Source of the DNA: Lachnospiraceae bacterium
Lineage (GTDB): Bacteria > Bacillota > Clostridia > Lachnospirales > Lachnospiraceae
Assembly (NCBI GenBank): GCA_014804755.1
Contig: JAAUZE010000026.1
Coordinates: forward strand, 1 to 64,000
DNA length: 64,000 nt
Direction of reading: 5' to 3'
The notes beneath the pieces are model-generated. The model searched no databases. It saw nothing but the letters and a program-made list of their open reading frames with translations, and was not told the origin of the DNA. Shown here one piece after another: positions 19,185-28,219 of the stretch (the stretch's first letter is position 1; every line of letters starts with the position of its first letter). Made by a program: the position numbers and the translations under genes.

Positions 19185-19580
19185 ATGAACATGTTTGATA
19201 AACAATCTTTGATTCAGCGGCTAAAGGAACTTTCTTTCCCCGAAAAGGAATACTGGGTGGTTGCCGGGGGAGCTATGGTTTTACATGGGTTTCGACCACA
19301 AACGCATGATATTGATTTGGGATGCAGTACACTTCTGGCAGACAAATTGGAAAAGCAAGGATATTTTGTTTCGCACTGTGACGATGGAACCAGAAAAATC
19401 GTATATTCTGAGGAGGTTGAACTCTTTGAAAACTGGCTTGAAGGTACAGTAGAGATCATTAGCGGCGTTCCTGTTGTGAGTGTAGACGGTCTTATACAAA
19501 TGAAAAAGAAACTTGGCAGGGAAAAAGATTTAGCGGATATCGCATTAATAAATAAGGGAGAAAACCGGCCAGCTTTATGA
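19185..19580 (+). CDS. Nucleotidyltransferase-fold protein (DUF6036/AbiEii-like)
   Basis: About 131 residues. VVAGGAMVLHGFRPQTHDID (shown in part: GGAMVLHG and R-T-DIDL) is the active-site region of minimal nucleotidyltransferases, with the paired Asp of DIDL binding metal. The C-terminal KKKLGREKDLADIALI helix matches the same group, which includes AbiEii-type toxins, but a single short domain without a partner antitoxin is seen here. ATG 19185 is chosen over GTG 19170 because GGGAG lies eight bases before it. A TATAAT-type -10 box with an upstream TG is near 19097-19104. Confidence 0.7.
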   Translation: MNMFDKQSLIQRLKELSFPEKEYWVVAGGAMVLHGFRPQTHDIDLGCSTLLADKLEKQGYFVSHCDDGTRKIVYSEEVELFENWLEGTVEIISGVPVVSVDGLIQMKKKLGREKDLADIALINKGENRPAL

Positions 19581-19719
19581 AATTCCAGCTTGTATAGAAA
19601 TAGAAAGTTCATACCCAAAATTCACGAGAAGCAGCGTAGTTGAAAAATCAATGATTCTTAACACGCGAGATTTGTGCTGCGACCAAACGCGCAGGTTCAA
19701 AAAGAAAGGAGGCGTTCAC

Positions 19720-21243
19720 ATGAAATTTTCACAGTGGGATTATGTAAGGCCTGATTATTCAGAAGTAAAGAAAAGGATCAACGCCTGTAAAAGCAGGATG
19801 CAGAGCGCTGCGTCCTATCAGACGTTCCGCGATGCCTGGCTGGATGTAAAAAAAGAAATGGAATACATGTTATATCAGGAAGAAATCATATACATACGTC
19901 ATCTGTGCGGAATCGATTATCAATACAGTTTGGAAGAGATGGAAATACAAAACAGGGAGGAGCCCCCGGTGTATGCGCTGCGTGATGAATGCGACAGGAT
20001 CGCAGCGGCTTCTCCATACCATTGTGAATTGGAGCAGGAATTTGGGAAACAGATTTTTGTGCAGATTGATCAGCACAGGACGGCGGATCATTCGGACAGT
20101 TTGAGATTGCAGTCGGAAGAATCCGCATTAAAAACGCAGTACAGAAAGCTGATGGCAAAGAATACCCGTGATGAGGATGCGCTGTATCAAGTGTTCCGGA
20201 AGCTGATAGAAATCCGCTTAGAGCTTGCAGACAGCCTTGGCTATAACAGCTACATCGATCTTGGATACTTCATCGAGGGACGGCAGGATTACGGAACAAG
20301 AGAGATCGCAGAGTTCCGCAGCAATATCCAAAAACAGGTTACGCCCGCAGTGGCTGAGATCAAAGCAAAGGGAATTGATTTTTGTTATCCTCCCGCGATC
20401 GCTGCAAATTCGGGGGAGTTGATTTCCTCTATTGCCGCCATGTTTAAGGATCTGTCTTACGAAACGGGCAGTTATTTTGAGGAGATGACAAAGAAGGAAC
20501 TGTACGATCTGGAAACAAGGGAGAATAAGCGCAGCATTCTGTTTACATGCTGTATGCTGCCGTACGAGAAGCTTCCTTTTATCATTGGAAATTTTACGGG
20601 CAATGGAATGGAAACCGGATATGCTGTCCATGAATTCGGTCACGGGTTCGCTTTTTATACTGCGGCTAGAAAGCAGCCTTTATATGAGTTCCATCGTTCT
20701 TCCCCTGCTGTGAATGAAATCCATTCCAAAACAATGGAGCACTTTATGTTTCCTTATTTGGATTTGTTTGTAGGGGAGCATAAAAAAGAGTATCTGCGAA
20801 ATCATTTCATGCAGCAGCTTGAAAATCTGGCATATCGGTGTGCGATAGATGAATTTGAACATCTGATGTATGACAGGAAGCTGTCGAGGGTACAGCTTTG
20901 TGAATTGTGGGCTGATATTTCAAACAAATATATTCCCTGGAACAGGATATCTCCGGAAGATATCCATCAGGGAAACTGCTGGCCGCGCCAAACGCATATC
21001 GTGGAAAGACCGTTTTATTATATCCAATATGATATTGCGCAAATCAGTACGTATGAGTTTTATCTGAAGATGAAAAACAACCATGAACAGGCATGGGCAG
21101 ACTATATGAGGCTGTGCAGTGCAGGCGGAAGTAAATCCTATTTGGAATTATTGGAAATCGCTCATTTATCCAACCCATTTGCCGAAAACACATTAGAGGA
21201 TATCTGCCGCCCGATTGTTGGTGAGTTCTATAGTCTTTTATAA
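19720..21243 (+). CDS. M3-family zinc oligopeptidase
   Basis: 507 residues, a thimet-oligopeptidase/PepF-like enzyme that cleaves short peptides in the cytoplasm. The zinc site is HEFGH (H304, E305, H308) with the third ligand in the downstream EIHSKTMEHF helix. No signal peptide. It is somewhat shorter than typical PepF (about 560-600). ATG 19720 is preceded by AAAGGAGG (19705-19712); the frame opens earlier at 19651 but without a ribosome site. A strong terminator follows at 21296-21332, which also faces the por operon. Confidence 0.93.
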   Translation: MKFSQWDYVRPDYSEVKKRINACKSRMQSAASYQTFRDAWLDVKKEMEYMLYQEEIIYIRHLCGIDYQYSLEEMEIQNREEPPVYALRDECDRIAAASPYHCELEQEFGKQIFVQIDQHRTADHSDSLRLQSEESALKTQYRKLMAKNTRDEDALYQVFRKLIEIRLELADSLGYNSYIDLGYFIEGRQDYGTREIAEFRSNIQKQVTPAVAEIKAKGIDFCYPPAIAANSGELISSIAAMFKDLSYETGSYFEEMTKKELYDLETRENKRSILFTCCMLPYEKLPFIIGNFTGNGMETGYAVHEFGHGFAFYTAARKQPLYEFHRSSPAVNEIHSKTMEHFMFPYLDLFVGEHKKEYLRNHFMQQLENLAYRCAIDEFEHLMYDRKLSRVQLCELWADISNKYIPWNRISPEDIHQGNCWPRQTHIVERPFYYIQYDIAQISTYEFYLKMKNNHEQAWADYMRLCSAGGSKSYLELLEIAHLSNPFAENTLEDICRPIVGEFYSLL

Positions 21244-21295
21244 AAGGATGCCCTGATCAGTCAGATACCCCGCCGCTTGAGACGCTTCAATTTTG

Positions 21296-21332
21296 ATCCC
21301 CCGCCGTTTGCGGCGGGGGATTTGACTTTTTT
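21296..21332. terminator. Terminator between M3 peptidase and por operon
   Basis: Perfect 11-bp GC-rich stem (21296-21306 with 21311-21321, loop TTTG) then TTGACTTTTTT. A second small palindrome (AGAATCGCTGTAAGCGATTCT, 21358-21378) lies between it and the end of porB and may act for the minus-strand operon. Confidence 0.8.
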
Positions 21333-21426
21333 ACTTATAGGAAATTTCTTGATCCTAGAAGAATCGCTGTAAGCGATTCTTTATATTCTGCAGATCGTTC
21401 TTTACGCGCTGCCGGAAACAAATCCC

Positions 21427-22362
21427 TTACCTGGCGCATCTTACCCGCAGCTCTTCCCAACGTCTGTCTACTTCCTGCTGGAATACTGCGATCAGTTCTT
21501 CGTTTTCAGGCTTGAACAGGTGGCGGAAGCGGCGCTGGGAACGCAGGAAGTCTTCAATGGGCAGCTTTACCTTGGGCTCATAGCTTAAAATCCATTTTCC
21601 GTCTACCACTTCATACAGCGGCCAGTAGCAGGTATCAATGGCTGCTTTGCAGATATCCATAAGGTCGGAAGGTTCATATCCCCAGCCTCTCGGACAGGGG
21701 GAAAGGACATTCAGGAAAGCGGCGCCCGGGGTATAAATTGCTTTTTCCGCCTTTGTGTGCAAATCCTTAAAGTTATTGGTAAAAGTGGTCTGCCCGACAT
21801 AGGGGATATGGTGTTCTGCCATAATCGCCGCCAAATCTTTGCGGATCTGTACCTTACCGTTGGACACCTTACCGGCCGGCGTGGTGGTAGTATCCGCAAA
21901 CTGCGGTGTTGCGGAAGAGCGCTGGGTTCCGGTGTTCATATAAGCGCCATTGTCATAACATACATAGACCATGTCATGTCCGCGCTCCATAGCGCCGGAG
22001 AGGGACTGAAAGCCGATGTCATAAGTTCCGCCGTCGCCGCCAAAGGTAATAAATTTATAGTCTTCCTTAATTTTTCCGCGTTTCTTCAATACCCGGTATG
22101 CAGTCTCGACGCCGGAAAGCGTTGCGCCCGCATTCTCAAAGGCGTTATGAATATAGCTGTCCTCATACGCAGTGTACGGATACATGAAAGAAGAAACCTC
22201 CAGACATCCCGTTGCGTTACCTACAACGGCCTTGTCCCCTTCGTGCAGTGCGCGCAATACCCCGCGAACTGTGACGGTGCCGCCGCAGCCGGCACACATT
22301 CTGTGTCCCGGAGCCAGCCGTTCCGGTTTATTCATGATTTCTTTAAAATTGTATGTTTCCAT
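21427..22362 (-). CDS. porB: 2-oxoacid:ferredoxin oxidoreductase, beta (TPP) subunit
   Basis: 311 residues. Thiamine-diphosphate-binding subunit of the four-subunit pyruvate (or 2-oxoacid) synthase. The N-terminal GHRMCAGCGG cysteines coordinate the [4Fe-4S] cluster; GDGGTYDIGFQSL is the TPP/Mg site (GDG...). The C-terminal SPCPRGW motif is typical of PorB. It is the last gene of the porG-porD-porA-porB operon and is separated from porA by two small hairpins. Substrate could be pyruvate, 2-oxobutyrate or a branched-chain oxoacid; see the T-box leader upstream. Confidence 0.94.
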   Translation of the reverse strand: METYNFKEIMNKPERLAPGHRMCAGCGGTVTVRGVLRALHEGDKAVVGNATGCLEVSSFMYPYTAYEDSYIHNAFENAGATLSGVETAYRVLKKRGKIKEDYKFITFGGDGGTYDIGFQSLSGAMERGHDMVYVCYDNGAYMNTGTQRSSATPQFADTTTTPAGKVSNGKVQIRKDLAAIMAEHHIPYVGQTTFTNNFKDLHTKAEKAIYTPGAAFLNVLSPCPRGWGYEPSDLMDICKAAIDTCYWPLYEVVDGKWILSYEPKVKLPIEDFLRSQRRFRHLFKPENEELIAVFQQEVDRRWEELRVRCAR

Positions 22363-22389
22363 TTTTTGCTCCTTTTGTTTCTTATCGAG

Positions 22390-22436
22390 TTTGCCGAAGG
22401 CAAATCTCGCAGAGTAAATTCCGAAGGAATTTACTC
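22390..22436 (-). other. Two intercistronic hairpins between porA and porB
   Basis: TTTGCC-GAA-GGCAAA (22390-22404) and an 11-bp perfect stem GAGTAAATTCC-GAA-GGAATTTACTC (22412-22436), both with the same GAA loop. Such hairpins can protect or set the ratio of the flanking mRNAs. No T-run follows, so they are unlikely to be terminators. Confidence 0.7.
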
Positions 22437-23621
22437 TTATTTGCGCAGACCGATATATTCGTACATATCCGTTATTTTGTGCTCCTTGGCAATCTTCTCC
22501 AGATTTTCATAAACCTGACAGAAATCTTCCACGGTAATATCCCTGCCGCCGAGCCCGTAGAGATAATTCACGGTTTCCGCTGTTCCCTTTGCCTGATAGA
22601 GCGCGGCTCTTACCTCTGCGCCCAGAGGGCCGCCCGTGGCGGAGAACATCTCTGACCGGTCCAGGATCGCGACTGCTTTTACATGCGCGAGAGCCGCCGC
22701 AATTTCCACCTCCGGAAAAGGACGGAACACGCGGATTTTCAACAGACCGACCTTCTTTCCGGTGGTATTTCTGATTTGCTCAATGGCAGCCTTGCATGTG
22801 CCTGTCGCAGAACCGATAATGACGACGGCATATTCCGCATCCTCCAAACGGTATGCTTCAAAGAAACCGTATTGCCGCCCCGTCATAGCGTGAAACCGTT
22901 CTGCGACCTCCAAAATGACTTTTCGGGCATTGATCATGGCTTGCCGTTGACCGCGTTTGGTTTCCATATAATAGCAGGATACTGCATAAGGGCCCACAGC
23001 CAGCGTTTCATTCGGATTTAAAAGATAATGCTCCGGTTCCCGCTCACCAACGAATTCTTTGACCAGATGATCCTCCACCAGCAGAATGTTTTCTACCCCG
23101 TGGCTGGTAATAAAGCCGTCCTGACAGACCATGACCGGAAGCATTACATCTTTATGCTCCGCGATCAGGAATGCCTGCAGAAAATTGTCATAGACTTCCT
23201 GATTGGACTCCGCATAGATCTGGATCCAGCCGCTGTCCCTTGCACCCATGCTGTCGGAATGGTCCGCATTGATGTTGATCGGACCGGACAGGGCGCGGTT
23301 TACAAGCGCCAGAACAATGGGCAGCCGGTTGGATGCCGCCACATACAATTCCTCCCACATCAAAGCCATACCGCAGGAAGAGGTGGCGGTAAGCGCTCTT
23401 GCGCCCGCCGCTGAAGCCCCGACGGTGGCGCTCATGGCGCTGTGCTCGCTCTCCACCGGAATAAATTCTGTGTCAATTTCCCCGTTTGCAATATAATTTG
23501 CCACATACTGGGGAATCTCCGTGGAGGGTGTAATCGGAAATGCCGGCATGACATCCGGATTAATCTGTTTTATGGCATAAGCGACAGCTTCATTGCCGGA
23601 TAAACGTTCTCTGACAGCCAT
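22437..23621 (-). CDS. porA: 2-oxoacid:ferredoxin oxidoreductase, alpha subunit
   Basis: 394 residues. Carries the pyrimidine-binding half of the TPP site (AFPITPSTEIPQYV near the N-terminus, and SEHSAMSATVGASAAGARA) and the C-terminal transketolase-like domain (VVIIGSATGTCKAAI). Its start directly follows the porD stop with no gap, so translation is coupled. Works with porB to form the catalytic core, passing electrons through porD to ferredoxin. Confidence 0.94.
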   Translation of the reverse strand: MAVRERLSGNEAVAYAIKQINPDVMPAFPITPSTEIPQYVANYIANGEIDTEFIPVESEHSAMSATVGASAAGARALTATSSCGMALMWEELYVAASNRLPIVLALVNRALSGPININADHSDSMGARDSGWIQIYAESNQEVYDNFLQAFLIAEHKDVMLPVMVCQDGFITSHGVENILLVEDHLVKEFVGEREPEHYLLNPNETLAVGPYAVSCYYMETKRGQRQAMINARKVILEVAERFHAMTGRQYGFFEAYRLEDAEYAVVIIGSATGTCKAAIEQIRNTTGKKVGLLKIRVFRPFPEVEIAAALAHVKAVAILDRSEMFSATGGPLGAEVRAALYQAKGTAETVNYLYGLGGRDITVEDFCQVYENLEKIAKEHKITDMYEYIGLRK

Positions 23622-23918
23622 TTATTTTCCCTCCTTCATCGTAATTGCACCAAAGGGGCATACCTTGGCGCAAATGCCGCAGCCCTTGCAATGGTCATAA
23701 TCAAAATCCTTACGTTTCCTGTCACAGACCGGAATGGAGGAATCCGGACAAACCGGAGTGCACAGAAGACACTGTTTGCAATTTTCCTCGTTCCAAACCG
23801 GAGAGGAAGTGCGCCATTCCCCCGTATAAAAATCTCTGGAGGTAGCGGCCTCGAAAATTTTATTACCCTCCGTGATATCCTGCCAGGGGCTGTTTTCATT
23901 TATTTTTTCACTGATCAT
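23622..23918 (-). CDS. porD: 2-oxoacid:ferredoxin oxidoreductase, delta (2x[4Fe-4S]) subunit
   Basis: 98 residues, ferredoxin-like. Two CxxCxxCxxxC cluster motifs are seen: CKQCLLCTPVCP and CKGCGICAKVCP. It passes electrons from the catalytic subunits to ferredoxin. Its start overlaps the end of porG by four bases, and it abuts porA. Confidence 0.94.
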   Translation of the reverse strand: MISEKINENSPWQDITEGNKIFEAATSRDFYTGEWRTSSPVWNEENCKQCLLCTPVCPDSSIPVCDRKRKDFDYDHCKGCGICAKVCPFGAITMKEGK

Positions 23919-24514
23919 GGATTTATCCCGCCTTTCTTTGACTTTGCAATTTCTGCAAATGTAAGCTCCAAAGCCTTCATGTTGCCGTCAATGACTTCCG
24001 GCTTCTTTGCAAATTTATGTCGGAATGAGTCATGCATCTCCCTTAAGAATTCTTCCTGCTCCATGACGCCGGATACTGCCACCACGGCCGCCAGCATAGG
24101 GGAATTCGGATAGTTTTTTCCTAACGCCTGCATGGAAATGGCTTTTGCGTCCAAGGTATAAACCGCGCCCTTATAGTTATGTAAAAGGGGAAGCAGCGCC
24201 TCCTTTTCTTTTTCTGTATTGATAATGACGGCGCCGTTTTCCTTTAAGCCGTGGGTTACGTCAGTGCTCTCTAACAGTCCGTCATCCACGACCACAACAT
24301 AATCGGGGTCATAAATATTGGAATGAACCGTCACGGGCTCTGCGCTGATGCGGTTGTAGGCGGTAATCGGTGCGCCCATGCGCTCCGGACCATATTCCGG
24401 AAAGCCCTGTACAAATTTTCCGGCCTTGAATGCGACGTCCGCCAGCAAAAGCGCTGCGGTCTTTGCGCCCTGGCCGCCCCTTCCGTGCCATCTGATCTCT
24501 ACTGTATTGTTCAT
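23915..24514 (-). CDS. porG: 2-oxoacid:ferredoxin oxidoreductase, gamma subunit
   Basis: 199 residues, first gene of the operon. The EIRWHGRGGQGAKTAALLLA motif near the N-terminus marks the gamma family that forms the CoA-binding side of the complex. The frame opens upstream to 24583, but ATG at 24514 is preceded by GGGAG and begins with the conserved MNNTVEIRWHG, so it is taken as start. The T-box leader and promoter lie about 95-370 bases upstream. Confidence 0.92.
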   Translation of the reverse strand: MNNTVEIRWHGRGGQGAKTAALLLADVAFKAGKFVQGFPEYGPERMGAPITAYNRISAEPVTVHSNIYDPDYVVVVDDGLLESTDVTHGLKENGAVIINTEKEKEALLPLLHNYKGAVYTLDAKAISMQALGKNYPNSPMLAAVVAVSGVMEQEEFLREMHDSFRHKFAKKPEVIDGNMKALELTFAEIAKSKKGGINP

Positions 24515-24607
24515 GTTTACTCCCATCTGCGTGCATTGACACGCGTACAATCTTATGTGCCTCAGTGAATCAAATGCCGTCACGCTTTGCGTAGCAGCTT
24601 ATTGATA

Positions 24608-24852
24608 TAAAAATGGCTTCCACCGCAAACGGTAGAAGCCTGTTCATTCCTCTTATTCCATCTACGACATACCACCATATGCGTCCTCTTTTACGGAAGG
24701 AACCCGTCAGCATCTACTCGCATACCTGCTTTGGTGCTGCAACTCGGGAGGGATTTTCCATAAGTTCTACTCGTACCGCTTCTCAGCTCACACGGCTCTC
24801 TGTCACTTTTCGAAATTATGTACTCGCTCCGTCATCGTTTTTGACTGAACCG
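24608..24852 (-). promoter_or_regulatory. T-box leader of the por operon, probable Ile specifier
   Basis: Reading on the minus strand from about 24852: a GAGTA motif, the AGAGAGCCG block and CTGAGAAGCGG distal-loop segment of stem I, then GAAAATCCCTCCCGAGTTGC with ATC (24754-24752) in specifier position, a GGTGGTATGTCG antiterminator segment carrying the UGGN acceptor-pairing bases, and a strong terminator (11-bp stem 24615-24625 with 24630-24640, then ATTTTTAT). T-boxes let uncharged tRNA prevent early termination. ATC gives isoleucine; this depends on my alignment of the specifier loop. Isoleucine control would suit an enzyme making 2-oxobutyrate or a branched oxoacid rather than catabolic pyruvate oxidation. 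Confidence 0.75.
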
Positions 24853-24857
24853 TTATT

Positions 24858-24886
24858 ATTCTAATAACGATTCACAGACTTGTCAA
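24858..24886 (-). promoter_or_regulatory. Promoter of the T-box/por operon
   Basis: On the minus strand: TTGACA (24886-24881), exact 17-base spacer, TAGAAT (24863-24858), just before the T-box leader and just after the end of the response-regulator gene. Confidence 0.8.
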
Positions 24887-24897
24887 CATTTTTCGAT

Positions 24898-26937
24898 TTA
24901 TTTTTTGGCAAGAATCTGCTCAATATTATAAACCAGATCAATGTTATAATTATTATACATCCGGGAATAATTGGCAATGATCCGCTCTGCGATCATATGC
25001 CCGTTTTCCTGGTTGCTGTCGATCATGATGACTACCTGCTGGGAACTGCTGTAGCGGGAGGTGACATCTCCTTTTCGCAGGGAGCCTACGATACAGCGCT
25101 CAAGAACATTCATCGCTTCGTTCAGATCGCTGATATCCATCGTTCCGTGGATGTTTTCGGTGATGGAAAAAAGTATGATCTGAGCGTCCTTCTTTTCCCG
25201 GCTCAGGCTTCGGGCAATCAGACGGTAAATCTTTTCAAAATTTCCGTAATCCACGGAATAGGCGCCTAACGCCGGGGCCTCTTCAGTCAGGCGGCTCTTT
25301 AACTGCGCCATGTCGATCTGAAAGCCTTTACTTTGGCTTTCATTGAAGTCATTGGAGCTGCGCTGCAGGATCTGATAAGAATTTTTACCGTTGTTCTTTA
25401 CATAGTAAAGCGCTTTGTCACATTGCTGCAGTAAGTCCTTGCATCGCTCCAACGGATTTTTGGAGCAGGAGATACCGATGGAAATCGAAAGCATATGATC
25501 CGTATCAATATCGGAAATTGCTTTCTGAAAGTCTGCGAGAATCGATTCTGCCACATCCCGAATCCATTCCTCCGACCGTCCATTTTGATAAAATATGGCA
25601 AATTCATCTCCGCTGACACGGCAGATGTAAGAATCCTCTTCTATGTAAGTGCGAATAATGTCTGCCAGCCTGCAGATAATATGATCTCCTGCAATATGTC
25701 CATAGCTCTTGTTGACATACAAAAAATTATCGACATCCATCAAAAACATGGTTCCGCGATTCGAAGGATTATCCAAATAAGTGTTCACACTGTTCTCAAA
25801 AGCTTTACGAATCGGGAAGCCGGTCAGGGAATCCATGTCTTCCGCCTTCTGGACATCCTTCTCTGTCTTCTGGCAAACCTGTACGATGAAGGAATCCGCC
25901 TCGTTCTCGCCTTCCTTTTCTGTTTCAAATTCAAACTGAGGAGTCTCTGTAAATTCAAAGCCGGACTCAATGATTTCCAGCATAACATCCGTAAGATACG
26001 GATCAAACTGCGTACCGCGACCCTTTTTTAATTCATTTACGGCATAATCCGTAACCCGGGCTTTTTCGTAAATGCGGTTAGAGGTAATCGCATCGTAAGC
26101 ATCGGCAATTCCGATAATGCGAGCGGCATAAGGAATTTCGTCGCCCTTTAATCCGAAAGGATATCCCTTGCCGTCATAGCGCTCATGATGATATCTTGCG
26201 CCGTCGCATATCTGTGGAACCATCGTGATCGGTTTCAAAATGTTGGAACCCATAATGGTATGATTGCGTATCAAACGGTATTCCTCATCCGTTAATTTAA
26301 CCGGCTTGTTCAGAATGCTGTCCGGAATGCCGATTTTGCCGATATCATGCAGCAGTGCCGTATAATACAGATTCAGACAGTCCTGTTTGGACCAGGAAAG
26401 CTTTTTTGCAATGGCGAGGCAGTATTGAGCGACCCGAACCGAATGTCCTTTGGTGTAGCGGTCCTTTGCATCTACCGCATAGGTGATCGTCGTAATGGAC
26501 TGGATAAAAATTTTCTGGATCTCATCCGTTTTTGCATCGACAAGCTGCTCTAAGTGTTTGCGAAAATCGTCCAGTTCCAAAATACGGGCAATACGGCTTT
26601 GCATAACCATGGGAGCAAACGGCTTAGTAATATAATCCATGGCGCCCATTTCGAGTCCCATAATCTCACTTTCCTGCTTTGTGTCCGCAGTAAGGAAAAT
26701 GACGGGAACCTTCTTTAATTCGGCGCTGTCCTTCATACGCTGGAAAACGGCATATCCATCCATCTCCGGCATATTGATATCCAAAAGTACAAGATCAGGA
26801 AGTGTCGTGCGCATCTGATCGAGTGCTTCCTGACCTGATTGAAACAGGGCGACCCTGTAGGACCCGATCAAGACCCCCTCAGCATATTTTAATATGGTTT
26901 TGGAATCGTCTACAATATAGATAAGTTTTTGATCCAT
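24898..26937 (-). CDS. Response regulator with REC, HD-GYP and GGDEF domains
   Basis: 679 residues. REC domain at 1-120 (VDDSK, phospho-acceptor in LLDINMPEMDG); HD-GYP phosphodiesterase at about 145-335 (HDIGKIGIP, HHERYDGKGYP); GGDEF diguanylate cyclase at about 370-530 (CRVSGDEFAIFY, an SGDEF variant likely still active); and a degenerate third GGDEF-like or unknown domain to the end. It could both make and break cyclic-di-GMP under control of a partner histidine kinase, which is not next to it. ATG 26937 follows a G-run ribosome site; a TTG at 26949 lies before that. The gene ends about 12 bases before the por promoter region. Confidence 0.93.
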   Translation of the reverse strand: MDQKLIYIVDDSKTILKYAEGVLIGSYRVALFQSGQEALDQMRTTLPDLVLLDINMPEMDGYAVFQRMKDSAELKKVPVIFLTADTKQESEIMGLEMGAMDYITKPFAPMVMQSRIARILELDDFRKHLEQLVDAKTDEIQKIFIQSITTITYAVDAKDRYTKGHSVRVAQYCLAIAKKLSWSKQDCLNLYYTALLHDIGKIGIPDSILNKPVKLTDEEYRLIRNHTIMGSNILKPITMVPQICDGARYHHERYDGKGYPFGLKGDEIPYAARIIGIADAYDAITSNRIYEKARVTDYAVNELKKGRGTQFDPYLTDVMLEIIESGFEFTETPQFEFETEKEGENEADSFIVQVCQKTEKDVQKAEDMDSLTGFPIRKAFENSVNTYLDNPSNRGTMFLMDVDNFLYVNKSYGHIAGDHIICRLADIIRTYIEEDSYICRVSGDEFAIFYQNGRSEEWIRDVAESILADFQKAISDIDTDHMLSISIGISCSKNPLERCKDLLQQCDKALYYVKNNGKNSYQILQRSSNDFNESQSKGFQIDMAQLKSRLTEEAPALGAYSVDYGNFEKIYRLIARSLSREKKDAQIILFSITENIHGTMDISDLNEAMNVLERCIVGSLRKGDVTSRYSSSQQVVIMIDSNQENGHMIAERIIANYSRMYNNYNIDLVYNIEQILAKK

Positions 26938-27209
26938 AAAGCCCCCCAACCCGTCTGTGCAAAAGACGCAATAAAAATCCGAACTGCTGTGTGTAGATTC
27001 TATTCTATTATATTAGAAAGCGGGACTTTTTTCAATCCTAACTGCGGCATTGAAGAAAATAAAAAAGCAGATGAATCTGCTCCGTCTTCCCGGTGGTAAC
27101 GGAAGAGGGAGAGTGGTATAATCAATTTTATAAATTTGAATGATTATTGAAAAGAGGAAAACCCATTTTTTTACATAAGAAAACGATGATCGTTTGGAGG
27201 ATAGAAAAA

Positions 27210-28085
27210 ATGAAGAATCATCTATTAGATTGGCTGCTTGAGGAAACGAAACCGGAGGTAAGACTGAGAACGCAAGCCGAGTTATTAAAAGCCGATAGAG
27301 AAGAGACAGAAAAGTCCATAAATCTTGTAAAAAATACAAAAATGTTTGATAAGAATATGGCATTGCTAAATGAGCAAAAGCCGTGGTCTGTTTGCTATGG
27401 ACTTACTGCATTTGCTGAATGGGGGCTTACTCGAAATGATGTAGATATTGATAAATATGTGGATTGGATTATTGAGAATACGGGATTTGCCATTCATTGT
27501 GGAGAGGGAATGCTCTTACGTTCATTAGTTAAATTAGGTTACGGTGATGATAAAAGAGTAGAAAACGAAATGAATGCAATCTTTACCGGGTTAAACACGG
27601 ATGGTGGTTTTCAATGTATTAGTAATAACAAGAAAATAAATGATCCAAAATGCTCACATAAAAGCTGCTATCGTTTGACAGCGACATATCTGTTACTTTT
27701 AGCGGAATTAAAATTACATGGCATTTCACTTCCTTGTGAACAACGATTGATAGAGTATTTTTTAAAAAGAGATGTACTTTTCAGGACAGACAATATGAAT
27801 GAAGTCGTTGTGTCAGGATATCATAATACATACTTTCCAACGGACTGTATTTCTCATGGCATTCAGAAGATCGTGTATGCAATGTCAGTGCTGGGATACG
27901 GAAACCGACCGGAGTGCAAGCGTGCATGGAATTTTGCAAAACAGCATATGATGGAAAACGGAAAATATATTTTGACGGCACGACCCTCAAAACCATATTT
28001 TAGCATTGGGGTGAAGGGGAAGGAAAATAAATGGATAACATTATATATGTTGCTTGCTGAAAAGTATAAAGATGGAAGGTATTAG
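27210..28085 (+). CDS. Alpha-alpha-toroid (prenyltransferase-like) protein, unknown role
   Basis: 291 residues from ATG 27210 after TTGGAGGA (an earlier in-frame start at 27147 lacks such a site). The sequence shows helical repeats with WSVCYGLTAFAEWGL, GFAIHCGEGMLLRSLVKLGYG and GGFQC, a pattern shared with squalene-cyclase/prenyltransferase-type barrels. It lacks the catalytic DxDD or zinc motifs and is probably not such an enzyme. Similar proteins occur scattered in Clostridia without a known task. An extended TGGTATAAT -10 box lies at about 27114-27122. The gene ends before a strong bidirectional terminator. Confidence 0.65.
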   Translation: MKNHLLDWLLEETKPEVRLRTQAELLKADREETEKSINLVKNTKMFDKNMALLNEQKPWSVCYGLTAFAEWGLTRNDVDIDKYVDWIIENTGFAIHCGEGMLLRSLVKLGYGDDKRVENEMNAIFTGLNTDGGFQCISNNKKINDPKCSHKSCYRLTATYLLLLAELKLHGISLPCEQRLIEYFLKRDVLFRTDNMNEVVVSGYHNTYFPTDCISHGIQKIVYAMSVLGYGNRPECKRAWNFAKQHMMENGKYILTARPSKPYFSIGVKGKENKWITLYMLLAEKYKDGRY

Positions 28086-28122
28086 TGACATTATTGAAGA
28101 TCAAAATCATGTCCGTGCACTT

Positions 28123-28159
28123 AAAAAGACTTTCCGAGGCTTTCCCGGAAAGTCTTTTT
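28123..28159. terminator. Bidirectional terminator
   Basis: Perfect 14-bp stem (28123-28136 with 28146-28159) with A-run on the left and T-run on the right; it serves the plus-strand toroid gene and the minus-strand LysM gene that converge here. Confidence 0.9.
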
Positions 28160-28219
28160 GTGTAACAGTCTTATAGTCTCTCCCCTGTTATGCAGGGGCA
28201 GACGTTTGGAAGCTTATGC

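Noticed and set aside
19185-19580. AbiEii toxin of a two-gene abortive system
   Set aside because: Only a short nucleotidyltransferase domain, no AbiEi-like partner next to it.
21757-22512. Long plus-strand frame opposite porB
   Set aside because: Antisense to a gene with clear TPP and cluster motifs; crosses the porA/porB gap.
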